From Acidobacteriota bacterium (lineage in GTDB: Bacteria; Acidobacteriota; Terriglobia; Acidiferrales; UBA7541), in assembly GCA_003223245.1 (NCBI GenBank), contig QHYI01000126.1, forward strand, positions 1-60,570: DNA of 60,570 nucleotides, read 5' to 3'. Positions 53,959 to 60,570 of the stretch are shown here, in pieces. The position numbers were made by a program, and so were the translations under genes. How positions within the stretch are numbered: position 1 is the stretch's first letter; every line of letters starts with the position of its first letter. Below the pieces are notes generated by a model that was given only the letters and a program-made list of their open reading frames with translations, was not told the DNA's origin and made no database searches.

Positions 53959-55026
53959 ATGGCTGTCCAAACTTCAATGAATCGAAAGGACTTATTCCTG
54001 CGAGCCTGCCGTGGGGAAACCGTTGCGCGGGTGCCTGTGTGGATGATGCGCCAAGCCGGGCGATACCTGCCGGAGTACCGCGAAATCCGCGCGAGGCATG
54101 GATTCCTGGAGGTTTGCAAGACGCCGGAACTTGCCGTCGAGGTCTCGCTCCAGCCTTTTCGCCGGTTGAGTGTCGATGCCGTGATCGTCTTCTCCGATAT
54201 CCTGATTCCGGCCGAAGCCATGGGGCTGCCAGTTGAGCTCGGCGATGCCGGCCCGAAATTGCCATGCCCAGTGCGGAGTCAGGCGGATGTTGAGAAATTA
54301 GGGATTTTCGACCCGGAGGCGGAAACCGGCTTTCTGCCCGAAGCCATTCGCCGCATCGTGAAATCGGTCGGACCCGAGGTTGCGGTTCTGGGTTTCGCTG
54401 GCGCTCCTTGGACTTTGGCCTGCTACATGGTAGAGGGCCAGACGAAGGAAGGATTCGCTACGGTGAAGCAGTTCCTTTATCAAGAGCCGAAAACGTTTCG
54501 TGAATTGCTCCACCGCATCGCGCAGGCCACGGTTCCGTATCTCAAGGCCCAGATCGCGGCAGGGGCAACCGCAATCCAATTGTTTGACACTTGGTGCGGC
54601 GAGTTGAATTTGGAGGATTATCAGGAGTCGGCGCTCCCTGCGGTGCAAGAAGTCATCTCAGAAATTTCCGGTTCCGTTCCGGTCATTTACTATACGAAGG
54701 CTTCGCCGCACCTTCTGCTTGCGGCGGCGCGCTCGGGAGCAAATGTGCTGAGCGTGGATTGGCGCATGGAGCTCGGCGAAGTTCGCGAAGCGCTCGGACC
54801 CAAGATCGCGCTCCAGGGTAATGTCGACCCAGCTGTATTGCTCGGTCCGGCGGAGAAGATCCGAGAAGTTACCCTGGGCACGATCCATTCGCTCGCTGGG
54901 CGCGGGCACATTCTCAATCTTGGGCATGGCATACTGCCCAATACGCCCGTGGAGAATGCGCAACTTTTTGTGGAAACCGGGCAGGCGCTGCTGCCGGAGA
55001 TGCGCCCTGCGGCGCACTCCCGGTAA
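53959..55026 (+). CDS. hemE: Uroporphyrinogen decarboxylase
   Basis: The 355-residue enzyme removes four carboxyl groups from uroporphyrinogen III to give coproporphyrinogen III. The signature VWMMRQAGRYLPEYREIRA is near the N-terminus, VIVFSDILIPAEAMG carries the catalytic Asp, and GFAGAPWTLACYMVEG and LNLGHGILPNTPVEN follow. The start is ATG 53959, with GGAAGG just upstream; an ATG at 53887 lies within the CRP-like site and gives non-family residues. It is followed by hemN after 13 bases. Confidence 0.95.
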   Translation: MAVQTSMNRKDLFLRACRGETVARVPVWMMRQAGRYLPEYREIRARHGFLEVCKTPELAVEVSLQPFRRLSVDAVIVFSDILIPAEAMGLPVELGDAGPKLPCPVRSQADVEKLGIFDPEAETGFLPEAIRRIVKSVGPEVAVLGFAGAPWTLACYMVEGQTKEGFATVKQFLYQEPKTFRELLHRIAQATVPYLKAQIAAGATAIQLFDTWCGELNLEDYQESALPAVQEVISEISGSVPVIYYTKASPHLLLAAARSGANVLSVDWRMELGEVREALGPKIALQGNVDPAVLLGPAEKIREVTLGTIHSLAGRGHILNLGHGILPNTPVENAQLFVETGQALLPEMRPAAHSR

Positions 55027-55039
55027 GAAGGCCATCGCG

Positions 55040-56452
55040 ATGACGCTCGCCTATCCCACACTTCAGCAAATGCGCGACGAGCTTCGCGTCGGCGAAGAGT
55101 TTCTTGCAAAGTACAATCGCCCCGGACCGCGATACACGAGCTATCCCACGGCGCCCGTTTGGAACGACTCGTTCGGCCCCGCGGATCTGGAAAACGTTTT
55201 CGAAGAGGCCGAAAGCGCGAAAACACCTGTTTCGCTTTACATGCATATTCCCTTCTGTGAGAGCCTGTGCCTGTTTTGCGCTTGTAACGTAGTGATTCAG
55301 AAAAACAAGAGCGTCGCGCCGCCGTATCTCGATGTACTGAAGCGCGAAACCGAGCGCGTCAGCCGCAGCATTTCGAAAGACAGACCCGTGGTGCAATTTC
55401 ACTGGGGCGGTGGCACGCCGACCTACCTTTCCCCCGAACAGATCGAAGATCTCTTCGAATTTACGCGCGAACGTTTCCACTTCGCGCCGGATAGCGAAAT
55501 CGGCATCGAAATCGATCCACGCGTTACGTCTCTCGCACACCTCGAAACGCTTCGCCAGCTGGGCTTTAACCGCTTAAGCATGGGTATCCAGGATTTTCAT
55601 GCGGATGTGCAGAAAGCCGTTCACCGCATTCAGCCCTACGAAATGACGCGCAACCTGCTTTTCAGCGCGCGCCGACTCGGCTTCGACAGCATCAACGTAG
55701 ACTTAATCTACGGCCTGCCGTATCAGACGCCGGAAACTTTTGCGCACACGGTCGACCAAATCATTGGTCTCAGCCCGGATCGCGTCGCACTTTTCAGTTA
55801 CGCGCACGTTCCGTGGCTGAAAAAACAGCAGGGTTCCTTCATCGCGCATCTTCCCGAAGGCATGGTGAAGTTCGGGATTTTCCGTACCGGGCTGCTCAAA
55901 TTTGTGGAAGCCGGTTACCTGTACATTGGTATGGACCATTTCGCGAAGCCGGGCGACGAACTCGCTGTTTCGCAGCAAAATCGCACGCTGCACCGCAATT
56001 TTCAGGGGTACACGACGAAAGCGGGCGCGGACCTCTATGGCCTGGGCATCACCGCGATTAGCGGCATTCAATCCGCTTACGCACAAAATTATCGCGACAT
56101 TCCGTCCTGGCAAAAAGCGGTGGAAGAACGCGGCCTCGCCACTATGCGCGGCTACCATCTCTCGGGAGAAGACCGCCTGCGCCGAGCCGTCATCAGCCGG
56201 CTGCTTTGCCACACCGTTGTGGTCAAAGACGAAATTTCGCGCGAGTTTGGTGTCGATTTTGACGAATACTTCGCGGAAGAGCTGCGGCGCTTCGAGCCGT
56301 TCCGCGAAGATGGCCTGGTGCTCTTGGAACGCAACGAGATTCGCGCCACCTGGCTCGGGCGCATATTCATTCGCAACTTGGCGATGGTTTTTGATCCCTA
56401 CCTTGAAAAACAGCAGCTCGCGGCCAAACCGCTTTTCTCCAAAACGCTCTGA
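55040..56452 (+). CDS. hemN: Oxygen-independent coproporphyrinogen III oxidase
   Basis: The 470-residue radical-SAM enzyme converts two propionates of coproporphyrinogen III to vinyl groups without oxygen. PGPRYTSYPT precedes the radical-SAM cluster motif IPFCESLCLFCACNVV (CxxxCxxCxC, the true HemN form). HWGGGTPTYLS and GLPYQTPETFAHTVDQI follow, and the C-terminal HemN domain contains GMDHFAKPGDEL. The start is ATG 55040. It lies between hemE and hemG. As an oxygen-independent enzyme it suggests heme synthesis under low oxygen. Confidence 0.95.
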   Translation: MTLAYPTLQQMRDELRVGEEFLAKYNRPGPRYTSYPTAPVWNDSFGPADLENVFEEAESAKTPVSLYMHIPFCESLCLFCACNVVIQKNKSVAPPYLDVLKRETERVSRSISKDRPVVQFHWGGGTPTYLSPEQIEDLFEFTRERFHFAPDSEIGIEIDPRVTSLAHLETLRQLGFNRLSMGIQDFHADVQKAVHRIQPYEMTRNLLFSARRLGFDSINVDLIYGLPYQTPETFAHTVDQIIGLSPDRVALFSYAHVPWLKKQQGSFIAHLPEGMVKFGIFRTGLLKFVEAGYLYIGMDHFAKPGDELAVSQQNRTLHRNFQGYTTKAGADLYGLGITAISGIQSAYAQNYRDIPSWQKAVEERGLATMRGYHLSGEDRLRRAVISRLLCHTVVVKDEISREFGVDFDEYFAEELRRFEPFREDGLVLLERNEIRATWLGRIFIRNLAMVFDPYLEKQQLAAKPLFSKTL

Positions 56453-56476
56453 GCTCGCAAGGATGAGCACCTCACC

Positions 56477-57768
56477 GTGACCCGTCAGGTTCAAGCCTTA
56501 GTGGTTGGCGGTGGCATCTCCGGATTGGTCTGCGCGTACGCGCTGCAAAAGGCAGGCGTCGAGGTTTTGCTCATCGAGGCTTCGCCACGGCCGGGCGGCG
56601 TTATCAACTCGATCAGACGCAACGGCTACTTGCTGGAACTGGGTCCGCAAAGCTTCAGTGGAACTGCGCAACTCAGGAGCCTGTGCGCGGAACTCGGCAT
56701 TGCCGATCAGCTTCTCGAGGCTCCGCCGCGCGCTCCCCGCTATGTTCTGGTTGATGGCAAGCTGCAAGCCGTGCCGCTGAGTCCGCCGGCATTTTTCACA
56801 AGCTCGTTGATCGGCCCCACCAAATGGGCGCTGGTGCGCGACATTTTTGGGAAAAGCGTGCCGCCCGAAGGTGACGAATCCGTCGCCGCCTTCATCCGCA
56901 GGAAATTTTCTAAGCAACTTCTCGACCGGCTGGTCGGGCCTTTCGTTTCGGGCGTCTACGCGGGCGATCCGGAAAAACTCAGCCTCCGCAGCGCATTCCC
57001 CATGCTCTACGAAGCCGAAAAGGCTTGCGGCAGCATTGTGCGAGGCATGTTTCGCGTGGCGAAAAACAAACAGGTTCCGCGCGAGCGGCCCACACTGAAT
57101 ACGTTTCGCGAAGGTAACGAAACGCTCGTGCGCGCGCTGGCGAGCAAGCTCAGCTCGACAATTCTGACGCAAACGCGTGTCGCAAATCTGGATCAACAAA
57201 AGGACGGGGCATTCCTCGTGTCTCTCGAGGGAGGCAGCAACGATTCCGTCTCCACTGCGTTCGTGATTCTCGCTACACCAACCAACGTGACGGGAGACCT
57301 TCTCTCACAGCTCGATTCTCGGTTCGACTCACTTTTTGCACCGATCGAATACGCCGCAGTCCGGCTGGCCTGCGCATTCTCGGCACGGTGTGGAATTCGT
57401 CGCTCTTTCCAGGCCGTGCGCCGGAAGGTTACGCTCTCCTCACGACCTTCGTTGGCGGGGCTACGGATCCCACTGCAGCAAAGCTGAGTCCGGAAGAAGC
57501 ATCCGAACTCGCTCATCGCGAGATTGCTTCTCTGCTTTCCATCAAGAGCACGCCTACGTTTTGCAACGTCACGGTCTGGCCGCGCGCGCTACCGCAATAC
57601 AATCTGGGCCATGGTGATCGGCTGGCTTCCATCAACAAGAATCTGGCGCCTTTCCCGGGAATTTTCTTGACGGGCAATTATTTCCGCGGGCCGGCTATCG
57701 GTGCCTGCGTAGAACAAGCGTTGGCGGTCGCGGAGGCGGTGAAAGCAAGGCAGACTGAAGTGCGCTGA
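56477..57768 (+). pseudogene. hemG: Protoporphyrinogen oxidase HemG/HemY type, internal deletion with frameshift
   Basis: From GTG 56477 the first part is a normal FAD enzyme: LVVGGGISGLVCAYALQKAG, RPGGVINSIRRNGYLLELGPQSF, then the substrate region to FAPIEYAAV near 57360. Directly after this, sequence typical of about 30 residues later appears in another frame: LRILGTVWNSSLFPGRAPEGYALLTTFVGG, continuing to the C-terminal FLTGNYFRGPAIGACVEQAL at 57768. The segment between (in relatives carrying the GFG-VP motif) is missing. So one deletion of roughly 80-95 bases, not a multiple of three, inactivates the gene as written. It could be a true loss or an assembly fault. Confidence 0.8.
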
Positions 57769-57775
57769 AAACCGC

Positions 57776-58297
57776 TTACTTGAATTTCCCATACCGCAAC
57801 GCCAAACGCACCTCGCGGCGCTTGCCCGCCTCGTGAAATCTTCGCTTCTCTTCCTCGGTGGTCAGAATCAGCGGCGGCACATGCTTTGGCAGTCGCGTGT
57901 GTTCATCGATGGCCACGAAAGTAACGAACGCCGAAGTGGTGTGCTTCTTCTCACCGGTCAGCACATTTTCCGAGTACACTTCCACGCCCACTTCGAGCGA
58001 GGTTTGGAAAACACGGTTGACCTGCGACTTCAGGATCACAATTTCGCCTAGGTTCACCGGGTTGCGAAAATCAATGTAGTCTACTGACGCGGTCACCACG
58101 TAACTGCCCGAATGCCGGTGCGCGGCCATCGCCGCGGCCATATCCACCAAATGCATCACCTGGCCGCCAAGCAGCTTCCCGAGTGGATTCGTCTGCGCGG
58201 GCAAAACAATTTCTGTCATCTCCGATTGCGACGCGCTCACGGGTTTGCCTTCCAGGACCGCTTCCCCGATTTCGCTCTCCTTCTTCTTTCGTTTCAT
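57776..58297 (-). CDS. Acyl-CoA thioesterase, hotdog fold (YciA-like)
   Basis: This 173-residue protein has one hotdog domain: MTEIVLPAQTNPLGKLLGGQVMHLVDMAAAMAAHRHS, with the active-site Asn and Asp regions, followed by DYIDFRNPVNLGEIVILKSQVNRVF and HTTSAFVTFVAID. The C-terminal helix is basic (EEEKRRFHEAGKRREVRLALRYG). It should cleave fatty acyl-CoA esters in the cytoplasm. It is convergent with the heme genes, its stop lying seven bases from theirs. The Lys-rich N-terminus (MKRKKKESE) is an unusual extension. Confidence 0.88.
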   Translation of the reverse strand: MKRKKKESEIGEAVLEGKPVSASQSEMTEIVLPAQTNPLGKLLGGQVMHLVDMAAAMAAHRHSGSYVVTASVDYIDFRNPVNLGEIVILKSQVNRVFQTSLEVGVEVYSENVLTGEKKHTTSAFVTFVAIDEHTRLPKHVPPLILTTEEEKRRFHEAGKRREVRLALRYGKFK

Positions 58298-58373
58298 GCA
58301 AACCTCATCTCCACTCAGGTTTGGCTGTTTTCCGCGCTAGCGTATAATAAGGGAGGTTCCCATAAGCGAACAA

Positions 58374-58721
58374 ATGTCGGAACACATGGCCGAATCAACG
58401 ACAGGACAAAAGAAATCCCGCCGCCAGTTGCTCGAAGAGTTTGTGGCCAAAAAGCCCGACGACGCCTTCTCGCGCTACGGCCTTGCACTTGAGTGCATGA
58501 ACTGCGGTGACTCTGCCGCAGCGGATGAACATTTTCGCGCGCTTCTCGTGCACAATGCCGATTACATTCCCACCTATCTTATGTACGGCCAGCTCTTGGC
58601 GCGCGAATCGCGCATCGAAGAAGCCCGCCGTGTGCTCTCCTCGGGCATCGAGGCCGCCACGAAAGCGGGTAATCAACACGCTTGCTCCGAAATGGAGGCG
58701 CTCCTGAACAACCTATCCTGA
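58374..58721 (+). CDS. Small TPR-type protein
   Basis: The 115-residue helical protein has two to three TPR-like helix pairs: DDAFSRYGLALECMNCGDSAAADEHFRALL, DYIPTYLMYGQLLARESRIEEARRVLSSGI, and AGNQHACSEMEALL. There is no signal peptide or membrane segment. The ATG at 58374 is preceded by a weak site; a second ATG lies four codons later. It stands alone between the thioesterase gene and the convergent ABC ATPase gene. Function unknown, probably protein binding. Confidence 0.75.
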   Translation: MSEHMAESTTGQKKSRRQLLEEFVAKKPDDAFSRYGLALECMNCGDSAAADEHFRALLVHNADYIPTYLMYGQLLARESRIEEARRVLSSGIEAATKAGNQHACSEMEALLNNLS

Positions 58722-58733
58722 TTTTTGTCGAGT

Positions 58734-59531
58734 TCAGTCTTCTAAGGTGGGCAAAGTCTTCAGCACTTCTGCGGCGCGCGGCCGGCTGCGCACGGCTTCG
58801 TCCTTCCGAATTTTCCCATCGCGGAAGATCAGCACACGCTTGGCAAATTCCGCGATATCGTGCTCGTGCGTGACCATAACAATGGTCAAGCCCTTGTCGT
58901 TCAGCCCTTGAAACACTTCCATGATCTCGACCGAAGTGCGGCTGTCCAGATTGCCCGTCGGCTCGTCGGCCAGCAGAATCGAAGGCCGGTTCACGAGGGC
59001 CCGCGCCACCGCTACGCGCTGTTGCTGCCCGCCAGACATTTGCGAAGGAAAATGCTCGGCACGGTCTGCCAATCCAACCATCGCCAACGCCTCCACGGCC
59101 CTGCGATGGCGCTCTTCTTTGCTGACTTTGGAATATAGCGTTGGCAATTCCGTATTCTCGAGAGCCGTGGTGCGGGCCAGCAGATTGAAGCCCTGAAAGA
59201 CAAATCCGATCTTCTGATTGCGGATGAGCGCCAGCGCACGCTTGTCGTGCTGCGAAACATCCACGCCTTCCAGCAAATATCGACCGGAACTGGGCCGGTC
59301 CAGACAGCCGAGAATATTCATGAACGTGGATTTGCCGCTGCCGCTCGCGCCCATCACAGCTACAAATTCGCCGGGTTGAACCGCCACGCTCACGCCGCGC
59401 AGCGCATGCACACGTGTTTCGCCTAGCTCGTAATATTTGTGGATATCTTCCACGCGAATTACTGCGGTTTCTGCAGCAGTCAACGCCCTTGTGGATTGGT
59501 TGATAGCCGGCATCGATTCCAGTGAGGACAC
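58734..59531 (-). CDS. ABC transporter ATP-binding protein, MacB/LolD type
   Basis: The 265-residue ATPase has Walker [12 protein letters not shown]-loop FVFQGFNLL, signature MSGGQQQR, Walker [14 protein letters not shown] and the switch His in VTHEHDI. The about 25-residue N-terminal extension ([21 protein letters not shown]) is not family-typical, and an internal start is possible. It lies 27 bases behind an adaptor gene on the same strand, so together they form a MacA-MacB-like export system. The membrane permease is expected outside the window or may be supplied elsewhere; the ADOP proteins in this window also lack an ATPase. Confidence 0.92.
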   Translation of the reverse strand: MSSLESMPAINQSTRALTAAETAVIRVEDIHKYYELGETRVHALRGVSVAVQPGEFVAVMGASGSGKSTFMNILGCLDRPSSGRYLLEGVDVSQHDKRALALIRNQKIGFVFQGFNLLARTTALENTELPTLYSKVSKEERHRRAVEALAMVGLADRAEHFPSQMSGGQQQRVAVARALVNRPSILLADEPTGNLDSRTSVEIMEVFQGLNDKGLTIVMVTHEHDIAEFAKRVLIFRDGKIRKDEAVRSRPRAAEVLKTLPTLED

Positions 59532-59558
59532 AGTGCAACTTTCCCGCGCGACAAGAGC

Positions 59559-60570
59559 CTAGCGTGGGCCTCCGGGTCCCGCCGGAGCGGTGGACTTCGG
59601 CATCACCGTCCGAACCACCAGTTCATCGCCTTCCCTCAGATCCCCGTGAAGGACAGAAGTTATCTCTGTGTAAGCATGGTCGGTGATACCCAGCGCCACT
59701 TTTACCGGCTCAATAGAGTTGTCGCGATGGAGTTTCCAGACCACCGCGTTGTCGGCGCGGGGCGTACGCGACTGAGTCGTGCTTGGTCCCGTGGCCGTGG
59801 TCCTTTCCGCGGCAGCAACCTCATTGCTTCCCAATCTTCGCTCACCGCCTTCGATGCCGTACTGCTTGTAAAGCGCGAGAATCTCCTCCTGGGTCATGGA
59901 CGGCTTGTAGCGCAGTGCCGTGTTCGGGAGCTTCACAACGTTTTGCACGGTGGCCACGGGAATGGTGACGTAAGCGGTCATTCCAGGAAACAGCTTCAAA
60001 TCGGGATTCGCAAAATCGATGATCGTGTCGTAGGTGACTACGTTCTGCACCGTGGTTGCGTTCATGCGCACCTGGCTGACCACGCCGTGAAACGCCTCTT
60101 TCGGGAACGCGTCGACCTTGAACGTCACTTCTTTGCCGACCTGGATGTTGCCAACGTCAGATTCGTCGGTCTTGGCGTAAACCTGCATTTTCTTCAGGTC
60201 TTGCGCGATGGTAAAAATCGTTGGTGCTTGCAACGATGCCGCCACGGTTTGGCCGACATCCACGTTGCGCGCGACCACCGTCCCATCAATCGGCGAACGA
60301 ATCACCGTGTAATTCAAATTCGTCTGAGCGACCGCCAGTGCGGCTTCTTTCTGGCTGACCTGAGCCTCCGCCTGCGTCACGTTCGCTTGCGCGCCCCCGA
60401 CGGCGGCATTCGCGGAATCGTAGTTGGCCTTCGCCATGTCCAACTGCTGTTGGCTCATAACACCGTCTTTGGTGAGTCCGACGGTGCGATCATAGTCGGC
60501 CTTCGTTTGCACCAGCGCTGCCCGGGCTTTTTCTAGATTTGCCCGGGCAGCGATCAAGTTCGCTCTCGCG
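59559..60570 (-). CDS. MacA/HlyD-type efflux adaptor, N-terminus outside the window
   Basis: At least 336 residues are visible and the frame is open to the right edge. First comes an alpha-hairpin coiled coil (KARAALVQTKADYDRTVGL, ANVTQAEAQVSQKEAALAVAQTN), then the lipoyl-like half (VIRSPIDGTVVARNVDVGQTV), the beta-barrel (KMQVYAKTDESDVGNIQVGKEVTFKVDAFP), and a membrane-proximal domain interrupted by a low-complexity insert (AAAERTTATGPSTTQSRTPRADN). It ends GDELVVRTVMPKSTAPAGPGG. It should span the periplasm as part of a MacAB-type tripartite pump with the ATPase encoded behind it. Confidence 0.9.
   Translation of the reverse strand, partial: ARANLIAARANLEKARAALVQTKADYDRTVGLTKDGVMSQQQLDMAKANYDSANAAVGGAQANVTQAEAQVSQKEAALAVAQTNLNYTVIRSPIDGTVVARNVDVGQTVAASLQAPTIFTIAQDLKKMQVYAKTDESDVGNIQVGKEVTFKVDAFPKEAFHGVVSQVRMNATTVQNVVTYDTIIDFANPDLKLFPGMTAYVTIPVATVQNVVKLPNTALRYKPSMTQEEILALYKQYGIEGGERRLGSNEVAAAERTTATGPSTTQSRTPRADNAVVWKLHRDNSIEPVKVALGITDHAYTEITSVLHGDLREGDELVVRTVMPKSTAPAGPGGPR

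Overview
The window looks like chromosomal DNA of an acidobacterium, or a close relative known only from an assembled genome. GC content is high (near 60 % by eye). It carries two long permeases of the acidobacterial duplicated orphan permease (ADOP) type behind a PadR regulator, a FecR/DUF6600-like W/G-rich secreted protein, a ccsA-hemACDBL heme block and a large set of two-component genes. No tRNA, rRNA, CRISPR array or complete insertion sequence was seen.

Layout. 1-448: the 5' part of a probable group II intron, inserted directly behind the terminator of a FecR-domain gene (449-2920, minus). 2921-3268: the leader of that gene, with nested inverted repeats. 3269-4594: a beta-helix protein gene broken by an in-frame TGA. 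4822-5787: a nucleoside hydrolase. 5826-6001: a strongly base-paired intergenic segment that may be a 6S-like RNA. 6138-10265: coxS-coxL-coxM-coxG, a form II molybdenum hydroxylase of the CO dehydrogenase family. 10438-18112 (minus): a complete chemotaxis operon, mcp-cheW-cheR-cheA-cheB-cheY-cheX. 18193-18537: a small TonB-C-like protein. 18837-23088: a PAS histidine kinase, a lone receiver and an NtrC-type sigma54 activator. 23397-36244: a second chemosensory operon ordered like pilGHIJK-chpABC, preceded by a good sigma54 promoter and by copies of the palindrome that also lies upstream of the kinase gene. 36360-42187: a PadR/ADOP locus with a double operator; the second permease is frameshifted. 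42398-44233: a Tat-exported small protein and an amidase. 44423-46625: a hybrid kinase with a frameshift before its receiver. 46984-47523: a DUF4337 membrane protein. 47554-53764 (minus): ccsA-hemA-hemC-hemD-hemB-hemL. 53959-57768: hemE-hemN-hemG, with hemG carrying an internal deletion. 57776-60570: a thioesterase, a small TPR protein, and a MacB-type ATPase with a MacA-type adaptor that runs off the right edge.

How the parts work together. The heme genes on both strands cover nearly the whole C5 pathway, from glutamyl-tRNA to protoporphyrin. The most interesting unit is the regulatory circuit at 18.7-36.3 kb. A soluble kinase and an NtrC-type activator share a 15-bp palindrome (GTCTCAG-G-CTGAGAC) with the promoter of a Pil-Chp-like chemosensory operon. 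That operon contains several unusual proteins: a degenerate PilZ-like protein, a 493-residue protein I do not recognise, a pseudo-receiver fused to a lone histidine-kinase dimerisation domain, and a pseudo-receiver/PATAN protein.

Four genes are broken: the beta-helix gene, the second ADOP gene, the hybrid kinase and hemG. Some of these may be sequencing or assembly errors rather than true decay.
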